Positions 1 to 13,217 of a DNA stretch of 64,000 nt are shown here, piece after piece (within the stretch, counting starts at the first letter, position 1; every line of letters begins with the position of its first letter). The notes beneath the pieces were generated by a model. It ran no database searches. It saw only the letters and a list, made by a program, of their open reading frames with translations, and was not told the DNA's origin. A program made the position numbers and the translations under genes. The stretch is from Adiantum capillus-veneris (taxonomy: Eukaryota > Streptophyta > Polypodiopsida > Polypodiales > Pteridaceae). The DNA is taken from positions 129,887,182-129,951,181 of the forward strand of contig CM043967.1 in the NCBI GenBank assembly GCA_014529385.2. The letters are read 5' to 3'.

Positions 1-1461
1 CTCGTAGAAGAGAGTGTACACATAGGTCATCCATGTAAATTTCTAAGAATATTCTTTTGTATTCCTTGAATGCGTGAGTCATTAACCTCTGGAAAGTGGC
101 TGGTGCATTAGTTAAGCCAAATGGCATAACTCGATACGCATAAATCCCCCATTCTGTGGCAAACGCTGTTTTGTGTTGATCCTCCCTTGCTATTGCCAGT
201 TGGTTCTATCCTGAAAACCCATCCAGAAAGGAATAAGCCTGTTTTCGGCCACTTGCTCAAGTACATGTTCTATGATTAGCAAGGGATAATTATCCCTTAT
301 GGTTGCTGCATTCACCTTCTTGAGGTTTACACACACTCGTAGTTTTCCATTCTTTTTGGGAACTACCACAATGGGTGACACCCAATCTGTATGTTCAATC
401 TCATAGATGAATTCCGCTTCCATCAGTTTATCAATTTCTTCTTTGATTCGTTTAGCAAATGTGTCATTATATGTATAAGGACGTTGTTTGCTAGGTTTTG
501 CATCCGATTTCAAAGGAATTGTATGTTGGCATATCAATGGATCAACTCCTTTGAGGTCTTTATAGGACCAAGCGAACACATCTTTATACTTCTTGAGAAG
601 TTGGGTTAGCTGTTCTTCCTCCTCAGGCTCTAAATCGTTAGCTATATAGACCGGCTGAGGCTTTTCACCTGGTTCTGCGAGGTCTATCTTTTTTGCATTT
701 TTAGGCCCATCGTAAGATTCTTGGTTGATTCTTTCCCTGACTGGTGGTGTCATGATGATTTTTCTGTCCTGGATAGTAAATTTCCGATAGTGTGCTGGTA
801 CGTTCATGTTGCCCTTTTCTGACTCCCCTTTACCATCACTATCTTCTTCAATAGTCCATATCTCTCTCAAAGACCGTTTCAGTTCTTGGTATTTCTGTTT
901 ACGCTCCAGTTTGGTCCACTCTTGGTCTTTTGTTGTTTCTTTTTTTGATTTGTGAGATTCTTGTGATTTTGTTTCAGTTTTAGCTTTTCGTACCTGTTTT
1001 ATTTCTTCTCGCGTTTGTTCTATTCGATTTTTTGAGAATTTTCGTGATATTTGATCTTTTACACAATCCTCTGCTTTTACAAGCATCAAATAGTGAGTTT
1101 TACCTTTTATCCTGGGAATCAGGTTCTCTCTCGCTTTGTTTCCTGCTCGTTTCCTCCTATAGCGTTCTTGGCGTCTAGGGTGTTGATTAGCAAAATCATA
1201 AAACTTGATATTCTCGGCTTCATTTCTACGCTCACTTGAGGTGTCTGAACACTCATTATCTACATCATCATTTACTTCCAAATGTTCAGAGGAGTTGTAA
1301 AACTCTTCTTGTTCTGAAGGTTCCACTGTCTCTTTTTCTAGTGCAACGCTTACCATGTAATAGGGTAACACATCATAGCCATCCTTATCGCAAAATTTTG
1401 TTGTTGGACTGTCGGTAATGGTACTCCTTGTCGGGTTCTGGAATGTACTCCTTGTCCTCAA
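1..1461 (-). pseudogene. Element 1 pol: linker and reverse transcriptase N-terminal half
   Basis: The 5' part (about 1400 to 700) encodes a charged linker. RT follows with the gypsy signatures VVVPKKNGKLRVCVNLKKVN and [14 protein letters not shown] and the catalytic YMDD box at 26-37. It would copy element RNA into DNA inside the virus-like particle. The gene is dead: one base appears missing near 248, a TAG stop sits at 206-208 in the fingers/palm region, and the frame changes against the protease near 1395. The catalytic aspartates themselves are present. RNase H and integrase are outside the window. Confidence 0.85.
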
Positions 1462-3343
1462 TTGCTATTTCTAAAACACAGTCCTCTCTTCTTAAGCTTC
1501 CACAATGTGAAGCTCCGCACATCCATAGCTCTTTTGGTTGCCCTAACCATGCTGGTAGTTCTGATCCTGCTATTGTAGCCGAATCAAACTCTTCCACCGG
1601 TGTTTGGTTTACATCCTTGTAACTATGGTCTTTTAGGTGTATTTTAGTTGTCGTTTCGCCATGTTTGAGGTATATGTGGTCATAACCCCAATCTTGGACC
1701 ATCTTTAATTGTCTCATGAATGGTCGTCCCAAGATTATCTCATAATTGTTCTTTTTGTCGAAATTGACTATTGCAAACGTATGCTCATACTCGATTCCGC
1801 ACGAAGTGACAATTACTTTTTCTAAGAGTCCTAGAGGCTTTTCCATGAACCCATCTGCCAATTGCAGTTTCATTCTGGTAGCCCTCAAAGCTGGTTTTTC
1901 CCATTTTTTCCAGATTTCCTTGGTGGCGATAGCAACTCCCGCTCCACTGTCAAGAATAGCCTTGGAAACTACTCCTTGGAATTCTACCGATAGCGTGGTG
2001 TTTCCGTCTTCTCCCTCACAATATTCTCCAACCTTATTCAATGGTACTTGCCTAGTGTTTAGTTGAGGCCTGTCCAACTCTCTGATCCCTTCTTGTAGCT
2101 TCAAGGTGGGGTCTTTCACTCCAAATTTTTCTAGGCATTTTCCTACTGTGGTCCACATGTTTGGCCTTAACCTTAGGAGTTCTGCTAACGTGATTGTGCA
2201 TGCCACCGGAGTGGATAACAACTCAATCAATCCTTGCGAATCCATCACCTTGTTAGAAGAAAGTCTTTGAGATGGGATTGCTCTCACTTCCGACTTAGCT
2301 TCGTACTCTCCTAGGTAAGAGGATAAAGTTCTCAAAGAGTCTGGTTGGCTGTGCCCCAAACTAATAGATCCTTGGTCTCCCCCTTGTGAATGTATCTCAA
2401 AGTTCATCTGCGATCTTGCCTCAAATTCTTCAATAGGAGGTAAGATCACATTCTTTTCTTTTCTCGTGCTATTCATGTGGTTACTCATCCTATTAGCTTC
2501 GTTGGCCTCACGGATTTGCTTCCACAGATCATCTAGACCGTTACCGTCCTTACCCATTTCTGCCAATATTTTAGGTTGAAACCCGTCACTTGCCCCATCG
2601 GTGGTATTTGGCACTATGATAGGCTCTCCTCTGGACTCATAGTCATTAGTGAGTCTTTCCTTTGTTTCCTCATGTTTCTCTAATGTTGGTTGGATAGGGG
2701 TTGGAGCTGGTGCTTCATGACAATTTGCAGGTTTACCTAGTGGTTCTTCCATCAATGATTGAGCCGTCTCAATCATCTTTTTACACATATCCAACCTCTG
2801 TTTTTCTATTTCTTCATATGGATAAGTCATCCACCTTTGCTCCTGGGTTTGGTTCTTTTTAAGTCGAGCTTCATAAGCTTTTAACAGTGCATCCAACTGC
2901 TCGTTTACCTTGTCTGCCAGTACAGATCCTCCTGATCCTGCACTTTTGGGTTCTGCTATTTCCTTGGGTGCTATGGCTGTTGTGGTGCATGAGCTTAAGC
3001 TAGCTAGATCCTCTAACCGCTCCAATCTGTTCTTTGTATGTTTCAACTCCTCGGATAGGGCTGTTTGCTCTCGTTCTTGCCTGGCTTTCCTACGCGCTTT
3101 TCTAGCTTTCCAAGTGCTTCTCTGATTTTTCGTTTTTGAACTTTGAGCATCGGTTTTTGGTTCTTCAACTATGGGTTCATTCGTCCTTCTTTGGGCTTGG
3201 GCTCGTGTTACTGCCTGAATAGGTATGATTGTTTCATTTTTCGATCCTCCACTGGAAGGTACTGTTTTTAACATGTTCAAGGTGGTTTTTGCTCCTTTGC
3301 TCGGGTTTTTAGGGCAATCGGGAATCAAATGAGTAATTCCACA
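1385..3343 (-). pseudogene. Element 1 protease with long N-terminal linker
   Basis: An open stretch of about 650 codons follows the gag zinc knuckles in the same frame. The first 400 residues are hydrophilic and low in recognisable domains, with a conserved block LLKAYEARLKKNQTQEQRW that recurs in Element 8. The C-terminal third is a retropepsin: active site ILDSGAG at about 1937-1957 and the downstream flap/ILGRPF region. Retropepsins cleave Gag-Pol during particle maturation. The frame is lost by a small shift near 1395 before RT. No start codon is obvious, which fits synthesis as part of a Gag-Pro-Pol polyprotein. Confidence 0.8.
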
Positions 3344-5866
3344 TTATGGGCAATACGCACTGACTCTAATGATTTCATCATGAGGACAGTCTCTCAGCCA
3401 ATGGTCTCCACCACACTTGTAGCAGGGTCCTTTGGGTTGTTGAGGTGCTCCTTGAGCTCCTCTTTGCTGGTAAGCATGTCTCGGTCCACCCATGCCTCCA
3501 TTGGCTATGAACATCAGTGTTCGTTCATCTAAGCTATATCTTCCTTCTCCTGCGGCTTGTGCAGCAGTTGGTGGTCCTTGATTCCCTATCATGCTCCATG
3601 GTTCTGGTGTCGAGGGTTCTTCCGGTGGATAATAGACAGGGTTTGCTGCATATCCATTGGGATCTTCATAATATGCATGCATAGGCACCAAAGCCTTTTC
3701 TTCTGATTCAGTTACTGTTGGTGTGTATCTTATACCAACTGGTCGTAATCCTGGTAGGGGTGGTTGTTGCCCCAACACCGGTTGTGGTCTTTCTACACCT
3801 ACAGGTCCTGGTAAGTTGCCTGCTTGATATCTAGGCATCAGTGGAACTTGAGGGGAAGCTACTGGAGCTTGGGGAGCGTAAGGTCTCTCTCTCACATATC
3901 CCTTGTTATAATAACATTCCTCGGTCCCATGGATTGTCCATTTTTGTTCAATAGCACACCATTTGGGCTGTTTAGCCTGGGGTTTGGCGTACAAGTTGAT
4001 CTTTTTTAGCACTTCATCTACGAGCTGCTCCTGGTTTACCGCTATTTCTCCTTTGGGTGCTGTCTTAGAAGACTTGCTTCCACTTTGCTGTGAAGATGAA
4101 TCGTCATCAAGGTCCTTGAACTCTCCTTCTTTGTAGACTGCACAATTGTCCACAAGGTACAGAGCCTCCTTGGTCAACTCATTCAATGTTGTGCTCCTCT
4201 TCATATGTAAGTCTTTCTGGAGATCTGCATTCCTTAGTCCTTGGATGAATATCAGCATAAGTCTGGACTGAGTTGGCAGTTCTTCAACAGGACAGAACTT
4301 AACATATCTTTTTAGTCTTAGGGCTGCCTTTCGTACAGATTCTCCATCTTTCTGTTTGAATTTATGGATCTGTGAGACGGTATTATGAGCTATTCCCCTT
4401 TGAGACAATTCCTCAATAAACTCGTCAAACACTTCCTCCATCGACACAAAGTCTCTACGCTCTACAGAGTCAAACCAAGTGGCAGCATCATTCTCTAAGG
4501 TTAGTCCAGACCCTGCAAATTGGGTAGGAAAATCTAACACCTCTTCGGCTCTAATTACACACACAAAGGCTGCTACATGATCTCTTGGGTCTCTGTTTCC
4601 TGTGTATTTCTTGTTTACCCATTTTTGCACTTGAGAAGGTCTAATTCTTCGATGGTCTACAAATCTCATCATTGGATCACCCCGTCCCAGTTGATACACC
4701 TCCTCAGGCCTTCTGTAATAGGCTGGTTCCTCTCCCAACGGTGCTCATAAGCCATAATTTTTGACGGTTCTCGCTGGAGGTGGTTCTTCTCTTCGAACTA
4801 GCTCCATGGGTGGTCCTCTAGGCTCTGTTGACCCTTGTGTTTTTGGCTTACTCTCTGCCTGATACCTTGAATAGTGTGGTGGTTCTTGCAAATCCCTGAG
4901 CCCTCGTGCGGCTTGATAACCATCTCGGTTTCGGTCTGGTTCCATTGTTGCACTCTGTCGAAGCCATGCCTGCAATGATGGTGGTTTGCTGGTTGGTCTT
5001 CGTTGTTGAATGCTTGCCGTCGGGTGGAATGTGAGGTAGTGTCATACTCATTTGAAAAAGGATTCGTTGACTTTCTTGGGGTGTGGGCGGCTCTTGGCAC
5101 TTCCTCAGGGGCATATGTTGATGCTCCTTGACCTGTTGCTCTCTTTACTTCCTCTGGGAGAATAAGTTGGTATTCTCGCCCGTATCTATCAACAAAAACT
5201 ATGCCCCTCCCAGTAGCAGTTTCATAAGAGAATAAGTAAAGAACCTTGTCTTTGCTTAGTTCGTTTACGTATGGTTCTTTGCTGTGAAAGTAAGAGACAA
5301 TACCATCTCTCATGCTTGTAAATTCCCACATTCTCGTTATAATTTGGAATCCTGGTTGTTTTCTTATCATACATAAAAATAGCTCCGGGCCGATCAATGT
5401 TTGGTGGCGGTTCTTGAGTTTCTGAAACCATTTTTCCTTTCGCCACGTTATCTCCATATCTGTTGTAATCTTCAGGGTTACTAACTATTAAATAGTGGTT
5501 CCCCTTTTCGTCTCAAAATCTATCTCCATCATCATACACTCAGATTATCTCCAATCTTTGAGCTGGCCTCTCTTCGATACAAATGTACTTGCGGCCTCGA
5601 TAGTCTGAATAGACTAGGGCTCCTCTTGGGTTTGTTCCCTCTAAGAAGATCACCGTGAGCCTGGAATCATTCAAAGGATTTTGGGAGGTGCTTCCTCCTC
5701 GCATAGGTCGATCATAGGTGAATTCTCCTGGCTGTTGACTATCCATCATGAAAAAAGATTTATCTGACAAAGTGTCTACCTTCCTCATAATCGGTGCTAG
5801 CGGATCTAGCCTTGCCTGAGTTACACTCTCTTCTGTGGACACTAAGCTATCTTGGTCACCTGCCAC
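3344..5866 (-). pseudogene. Element 1 gag (broken), with zinc knuckles
   Basis: Starts with an ATG at 5866 and runs through three reading segments. The N-terminal 250-300 residues match the N-terminal extension of Element 2 Gag. The retrotransposon-gag core lies at about 4700-4150 (PSQVQKWVNKKYTGNRDPRD, then ATWFDS and HNTVSQIHKFKQ). A plant-type C-x9-H-x4-C motif (CAIEQKWTIHGTEEC) follows, and a true CX2CX4HX4C knuckle (CYKCGGDHWLRDC) sits at 3386-3424. Breaks are stops near 5513 and 5540, a frame change near 5000 and a TGA at 4745-4747. A TAA at 3344-3346 splits a second knuckle-like motif. Gag would form the particle and bind element RNA. Confidence 0.85.
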
Positions 5867-6330
5867 TTTCTAGTCTCTAACAATGTATCTTCTTGATCTT
5901 AAATTCATCAAACTTATCAATGAAATTTATCAGAATTTAAACCACTCACCTGGCAATGGGTCAGTTTCTGCACAACTTCTTGCTTTGTTGCTGAATATAC
6001 CTGTACAGAAGCGTTTTAATTTCGACAATTGAATCAAAGCATTTATCTGCTAGAGGTTATCTTAGTAATGATTGGTATAACTGGAGAGTTAATCTCAACC
6101 ACTACTGTATTTTATACACTGCTGATGTTCTGGATTAGGTTTGCTAATCTGGAACAGTACTTCCCTCAGTTGTTGGTCAATTTACGCGAAAAAGTTTGAA
6201 TTCAATCTTTGCTTCGTCAAATGGGCAAACAAGGTCCAAATTCACTTCTGAAAGAAGTTTTGGAACTCTTAAGCCAAATGGAATCTCACTGTCTATGCCA
6301 GGTCAAGTTTTCCCTGCAATATGCCCCAAT

Positions 6331-6354
6331 AGACATCCTACACGTAGGATGTCT
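6331..6354. repeat. Leader palindrome, Element 1 copy D
   Basis: Arms AGACATCCTA and TAGGATGTCT around a CACG centre. One base at the centre departs from perfect symmetry; all arm pairs are intact. Confidence 0.9.
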
Positions 6355-6606
6355 CCTGCTGTGTTTTGCTTGTATTTTTGCACTGTTGTTTCCTCTTGTT
6401 GTGCTGAGCTTATAGCTGCTTTAACCTTTTGATTTGGACACCTATTAGTTGGTCAAAGAGTCAGAAATCTGTTTCGACGGCCTGTTGATGGTATTGATCA
6501 GTCTAATCAACTCCAAATTGGACCAAAATTGACTAGGAGGCTTGCCTTAGGCTATATAACACCTTACTATGTTCAAAGTCAAAGTCTGACTTCATTTTCT
6601 TGCATT

Positions 6607-6630
6607 AGACATCCTACGCGTAGGATGTCT
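6607..6630. repeat. Leader palindrome, Element 1 copy C
   Basis: A perfect 24-bp dyad: AGACATCCTA, centre CGCG, TAGGATGTCT. It starts exactly 125 bp from copy B. Confidence 0.95.
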
Positions 6631-6731
6631 TTTTCATCAGAATGGCTTAAAACTCAAAGCCCAGGCTCCCCTTGAGTTGCTGATCACTTTGGTATACTCA
6701 AAATTTAGTTTGGAGTCCAAAATCACTCAGA

Positions 6732-6755
6732 AGACATCCTACGCGTAGGATGTCT
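6732..6755. repeat. Leader palindrome, Element 1 copy B
   Basis: A perfect 24-bp dyad identical to copy C, followed on the plus strand by a T run. Confidence 0.95.
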
Positions 6756-7173
6756 TTTTGGCCTATTTGACCCCAGATTTGTCCCACAGCTTCCCCTTGA
6801 TGCTAGTAACCCAGTGTTATGCTTAGATTTTGGTTTGGATGTCAAAAGTCTAAAATTTCAGCTGTTTGTGCTTTTTCAGTCAAGAGTGCTAAAGTCCGCT
6901 TTGAATCCAATTTTCTTACCCAAATGAGGTGAAACCCCTTTCAGTCATTCAATATATCATGCAAGACATGCTCATGCAGCCATCTTATGGTTTTGGTCTC
7001 AAACTAATGTTTTGGCACTATTTGGGTAGGATGTCTAACAATTTCAGTCTATCTTGCCTTATCCTGTCAAGATATGGCCAAATTTCCACTTTCCAGTTGA
7101 AATTAGGGTAAACCCTACCTCCTGAACACACTGGTCAACTCAAAATCCCAAAATTCCTCCCAGACTAGCCTGT

Positions 7174-7197
7174 AGACATCCTACGCGTAGGATGTCT
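7174..7197. repeat. Leader palindrome, Element 1 copy A
   Basis: A perfect 24-bp dyad identical to copies B and C, and the closest copy to the PBS in element orientation. Confidence 0.95.
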
Positions 7198-7725
7198 CCT
7201 GGCTTAAAATTAAAGTTTTTTCTGACAGGAATGCTCCTGATGCTCTGTAGATCTATCAGAAACACTCACAGTAACTTTTGGACTTCAATTAGGCTTTCAA
7301 ACACACTTTTGTGTCTTTATGCGTCTTTTACAATCTTGTAATGATTCTACAAAGCAAGTGTACATGCATGAAATGCTCTAGATCCTGAATCATGATGTCC
7401 TACTTACTCTACTCCTACCTATCATGTGAAATGGTGATAATGGTGTTTTTGGTTGCTTTTTGGCCTCTCCGGACTCTCAAGCTCTCCTCTCACCGCTTCT
7501 ACCACTCTAACTCCTACTCTAGAACTCGACTACTACCTAAAACTACCTAAGTCTACCTCCTCTACCTAAGTCGAAGGATCTAGGCAGACACACGATTCCT
7601 AGACTCCCTCTAAGACCTAGAGAGTCCTCCACCCTCTGATCCTATCTAAATGTAAAACAAGACTCTTGGCAAGCCAAAAATCCCAATCCTCAAGGATTAG
7701 CCTCGGTCACCTACCTAAGGTTTTC

Positions 7726-7744
7726 GTCCCCGGCAGCGGCGCCA
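7726..7744 (-). other. Element 1 primer binding site, tRNA-Asp-like
   Basis: The minus strand reads TGGCGCCGCTGCCGGGGAC two bases inside the LTR end. It resembles the tRNA-Asp-type PBS known from plant Athila-like gypsy elements, with a difference near the middle. The primer assignment is from family knowledge. Confidence 0.75.
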
Positions 7745-7745
7745 A

Positions 7746-8677
7746 TGTTGGACGGATACGCCGCGACGGACGTCAGCACAGCGAGAACTCACCTAACATG
7801 TAATGTCAGCTAAGGACAAAGCTCGACCCGCAGGCGCGTGGAAGCAAGCATAAGGTGTCAACCTACACTCGACCGACTCCTAACTAATTCCTACAGAGGT
7901 CTCTACCAATTGTCTAAGTCACAACCTTCAAGAGTGCAAAAGAGGAAACTTCCTACAACGCTTTCTAGAGCCGAACACCCATCAAACAATCTCGAATCAC
8001 CATAGAACTTGAAGGAGACCCTACTAATACTAATAGGCCGCTCTCCCTAAGGTCTATGAACCAAATCACGACTCAAAACATCCGGTGCAGAAACACGTAG
8101 GATGTCTGGCCGAAATCTGCAGGTCTTCGTTTCCGAAATCTAAAGTGCCTAATGTGTAGTTCTACTCAATGTGAATGCATGGATATGCTGCAATGCAAAA
8201 TCGGACAACGTATGCTCACCCAAACAACCGATGAAGCTCGTAGAAGGAGCTCGCAAAGCCGGACCGTACGCGCGCAATGTTGGTATCCTCACGTAGCTCT
8301 AGCCGGGGGCAACACGCTGCACTTCTCCGCACTCGATTCCGACCACCGTAGCACACGTAGCGTCAAGATGAAGCTCACACTCTCTCTCTCGTACACAGTA
8401 CGCTCACTCACAGACTTCAAACTTGTTTTAAAATGACACGAGGTTTTTCATTAAGGTCAAAAAGTGGTATATATACCTTACAATGTCTCAAACCCTAAAG
8501 TTCCAAAATCAACCATCTACTCAATCTAACTATCAAAACTGGGATACAATCTGGAAACTTCTGTAAGTCCCAATATTTACAAGGTGAAAAATCGGGTTTT
8601 CCTCAATGAATGAATAATTACAAAAATAATAGTCCTCCGAGTAGTTAGATGCCGTGGGGTGTGTCCAGCTTCTAACA
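7746..8677 (-). mobile_element. Element 1 5' LTR
   Basis: The inner end is fixed by the PBS (plus strand TGTTGGACGG at 7746). The outer end at 8677 (plus ...CTTCTAACA) is chosen because it gives TG/CA termini in the minus sense; no second LTR is visible to confirm it. The U5 side shares the block around GCGCCTGCGGGTCAAGCTCC with the Element 2 LTR. A TATA box lies at 8468-8475 and a short CT tract at 8380-8390, downstream of it in element sense. Confidence 0.6.
8468..8475 (-). promoter_or_regulatory. Element 1 LTR TATA box
   Basis: TATATATA in the LTR, about 720 bp from the inner LTR end and followed in element sense by a (CT)6 tract about 80 bp downstream. This fits an LTR core promoter. Confidence 0.6.
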
Positions 8678-8827
8678 GTTACACGATCAATGGTGTGAAC
8701 CGATCCTTCACCTGGTTGAGTTTGATCCCTGTTTGGAACATTGTATGCGTAGGGGTTGCAGTCCAATTCTCATGGCATCCTTTTACAGAGTAAGGTCCTC
8801 ATTAAGGGGAGAAATGAGATCCTTGCG

Positions 8828-8943
<116 letters not shown>

Positions 8944-9146
8944 ACACGATCAGTGGTGTGATCCGATCCTTCACCTGGTCCAGCTTCTAACAGTTACATG
9001 ATCAGTGGTGTGAACCGATCCTTCACCTGGTTGAGTTTGATCCCTGCTTGGAACATTGTATGCGTAGGGGTTGCAGTCCAATTCTCATGGCATCCTTTTA
9101 CAGAGTAAGGTCCTCATTAAGGGGAGAAATGAGATCCTTGCGAACC

Positions 9147-10770
<1,624 letters not shown>

Positions 10771-10989
10771 TGTTGAGCCAGCAGAGCCAGCAGAGGATCA
10801 CACCCACATTTTTGCTCACACTCATCATTTTTGTAACCATTGATTGTAATAAATGTCTTTCCGACATTGGTTTTGATTGGAGCCATTCATTAAGTAACGG
10901 GACTCAATTGAGTTTCCAGCTTATAATTCCGAAGTAACTTCACTCGCTGATGTAATTAGTTAGAGATGTTCTCACCTCCAAGGCTGAGG

Positions 10990-10996
10990 TATATAA
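10990..10996 (+). promoter_or_regulatory. Element 2 LTR TATA box (5' LTR)
   Basis: TATATAA about 220 bp from the LTR start. Transcription would begin some 25-30 bp downstream, placing the GA tract in the transcribed R/U5 part. The same box is at 19006-19012 in the 3' LTR. Confidence 0.7.
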
Positions 10997-11068
10997 GCCA
11001 AAGTTTTTGTAACCTAAGGAGATTCAGTTTTATTAATCAAAGTGAGTTTTTGAGCGCCCTGACTGTGT

Positions 11069-11169
<101 letters not shown>

Positions 11170-11795
11170 TTATCTACTTGCTACGCGAGCTACGGAGCCG
11201 CCATTGGAGAAGCGACACCGCCATTGTGTTAGCAACGGCGAGAGCTACGCACTGATACCAAGAGTGCGCGCTATCGGCTTCTATGTGTGGTAAGTTCCTA
11301 CGAGCTTCGGTGTGAGTTTTCTTCCAACTCGTGTGTCGGAATAGAGCGTGCAGCATATCTATAGAACCACAACGAGTAGAGCTACACATTAGTACCATCG
11401 GGGTCAAGTTTCGGGCACCTGTATTTTTCGGCCTGTTTTCATACGCGTTTACTGCACGGAGTGATTATAGGTTGATTTTGCAGTTCAAGTCTTTAGGGTG
11501 TTGTTCTTACCTAATGTATATACTTCCTCTTGAGTTTGAGATCGATTCAATGATTCTAGATCCTGTTTCGTATAGCATTCGTTCGTAGTACGGATTTCAG
11601 TCACTTGCGTATTTTAGAACTTAGATTTGATTTCCTTAGTAGTGATTGTCATTAGAAGGTCGAGTAGGTGATTTGACACCCACCTAGTTGTTTCCATGCG
11701 CCTGCGGGTCAAGCTCCGTCCTCGTCTGACAAATTCTGTTGTTGGTTGAGTTCTCGCTATTTAGCTTCCGCTAGCGGCGTAACCGCCTTAACATT

Positions 11796-11814
11796 TGGCG
11801 CCGCTGCCGAGGAC
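11796..11814 (+). other. Element 2 primer binding site
   Basis: TGGCGCCGCTGCCGAGGAC starts two bases after the LTR. It differs from the Element 1 PBS at one position and is tRNA-Asp-like by family comparison. Confidence 0.8.
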
Positions 11815-12328
11815 GAGAGCCCTAAGTAGGTGACCTTAGACTAATCCTACGAGGTGAGTCGTATAAACTACTTTGTATACTTTAGTTAGAAAAGATCTAG
11901 GAGTGGTGGACTCCGAAGATCTCGAGAGATACTAGGAAGTGGGGTATTCCTGGGTCTTCCGTGTTGACATTATTTTTAGTCTAGCTTAGATTTGTTTGTT
12001 GTTTTGTTGGTGTTGAGTAGTTGTTGATAGAAGAAGAATTTGCTAGTCCATGAGTGGCAGTGGATCTCTTTAAAATCACAATTACCAAACCCATTTTATG
12101 ATTAGGAATAGCTTAGGTAGGACTTCATTTGATCCTGATCTAGAGCTAGTAATCATTGGAGTATTTGCTTGATATGGTTGATTGCATGTTAGATCACTAA
12201 ACCGTCGAGTTAGTAGTGAAACTTGCAATAAACAAAAGTCAGAGAAATTTTCTGTGTATCTGGGAGTTGCTGAGCACTAGAGAAAGCTTTAGTAAGGATC
12301 CTGTGCCAAAAAACTAGAGATCTGCAAC

Positions 12329-12358
12329 TTTAGACATCATACGCGTATGATGTCTAAA
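12329..12358. repeat. Leader palindrome, Element 2 copy A
   Basis: A perfect 30-bp dyad. The 24-bp core 12332-12355 has arms AGACATCATA and TATGATGTCT around CGCG, extended by TTT/AAA. Confidence 0.95.
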
Positions 12359-12619
12359 TGACCAAACAGAGACCAAAACAGAAATTTTGACTTTACCAGA
12401 GTGTTCAAAAGGGGCTTTATACCCTAATTTCAACTTAAAACAAGAGCATTAACACTCAAAGAAACCCAAAAAGACAAGTCGAAGTCCAAGAAACGCAAAG
12501 AAGAGGAAATGTTGGATTCGGATCTTGTTTTTACATTCAAACCTGACAAAAACACTTGAAACTCAATCATAAACATTGGAGAAGGCTTAAAACCAAGAAT
12601 AATCAAAATCTGGGACAAA

Positions 12620-12643
12620 AGACATCATACGCGTATAATGTCT
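12620..12643. repeat. Leader palindrome, Element 2 copy B
   Basis: The same core with one arm change (TATAATGTCT), flanked by A and T runs that lengthen the dyad. Confidence 0.92.
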
Positions 12644-12744
12644 TTTAGCACATCCACTGCTTATTTTTGATATCTGACCTGACAAGATTGTTACAAGCAC
12701 TGTAGGAAGCATAAATATCAAGTTTTGACCCAAATTGATGAAAA

Positions 12745-12768
12745 AGACATCATACGCGTATGATGTTT
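12745..12768. repeat. Leader palindrome, Element 2 copy C
   Basis: The same core with one change at the 3' end of the right arm (GATGTTT). It starts exactly 125 bp after copy B. Confidence 0.92.
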
Positions 12769-13029
12769 TTGACCTAATTTTGGACATATTTTGATACTTT
12801 GCCAACACAGATCCATTGTAATAGCTGTCTAGAGGTTATATTTCAAGTTTCATCCCATTTGGATCACAATTGACCCAAAAAAACAAGTCAAAAGCGGAAA
12901 ATTGCCAAGAAAAGCCTAAATTAGCCATAACTTGCTCAAACAGAGTTCAAACTAAATTTTGTGAGTGGACAGAGCATGAGGGGGCTACTGAGAGTGAGCA
13001 TAACCAAAATAGTCTAAATCTGTGAAAAA

Positions 13030-13053
13030 AGACATCATACGCGTATAATGTCT
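13030..13053. repeat. Leader palindrome, Element 2 copy D
   Basis: The same core and the same arm variant as copy B, flanked by A6 and T5. It lies 165 bp before the gag start codon. Confidence 0.92.
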
Positions 13054-13217
13054 TTTTCAGCATAACTGCAACAAAATTCTCACTTGATGAACAGAAGTTG
13101 TCCAACTGACAAGATTAAACAATTGACAAAGTATCAATCAGTTTGGATCAATTCTGACCACAAAAACTTGAGGAAAACAAATTGCCGAGACGGAAAAGTT
13201 AAAGTCCTTTAGGGGAA

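Larger units (their letters stand above)
5867..7725 (-). other. Element 1 untranslated leader
   Basis: This 1.86 kb between PBS and gag shows no convincing coding region. Its distinctive content is four copies of a 24-bp palindrome listed separately. The rest is AT-rich and does not align by eye with the Element 2 leader. A leader of this length usually carries packaging and translation-control signals. Confidence 0.6.
1..8677 (-). mobile_element. Element 1: decayed Ty3/gypsy LTR retrotransposon, 3' part beyond left edge
   Basis: Read on the minus strand the order is 5' LTR (7746-8677), PBS, 1.86 kb leader, gag, protease and reverse transcriptase, the gypsy order up to the point where the window cuts it. 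The reading frame is broken repeatedly: a stop at 206-208, frame changes near 248, 1395 and 5000, and in-frame stops at 3344-3346 and 4745-4747. RNase H, integrase and the 3' LTR must lie left of position 1. Gag and PBS are clearly related to Element 2, and the protease region to Element 8. The 5' LTR outer end is inferred from terminal TG/CA only. Confidence 0.85.
11815..13217 (+). other. Element 2 untranslated leader
   Basis: 1.4 kb without a credible ORF, containing four palindromes at 12329-13053. The intervening sequence is not visibly conserved with the Element 1 leader. Confidence 0.65.
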
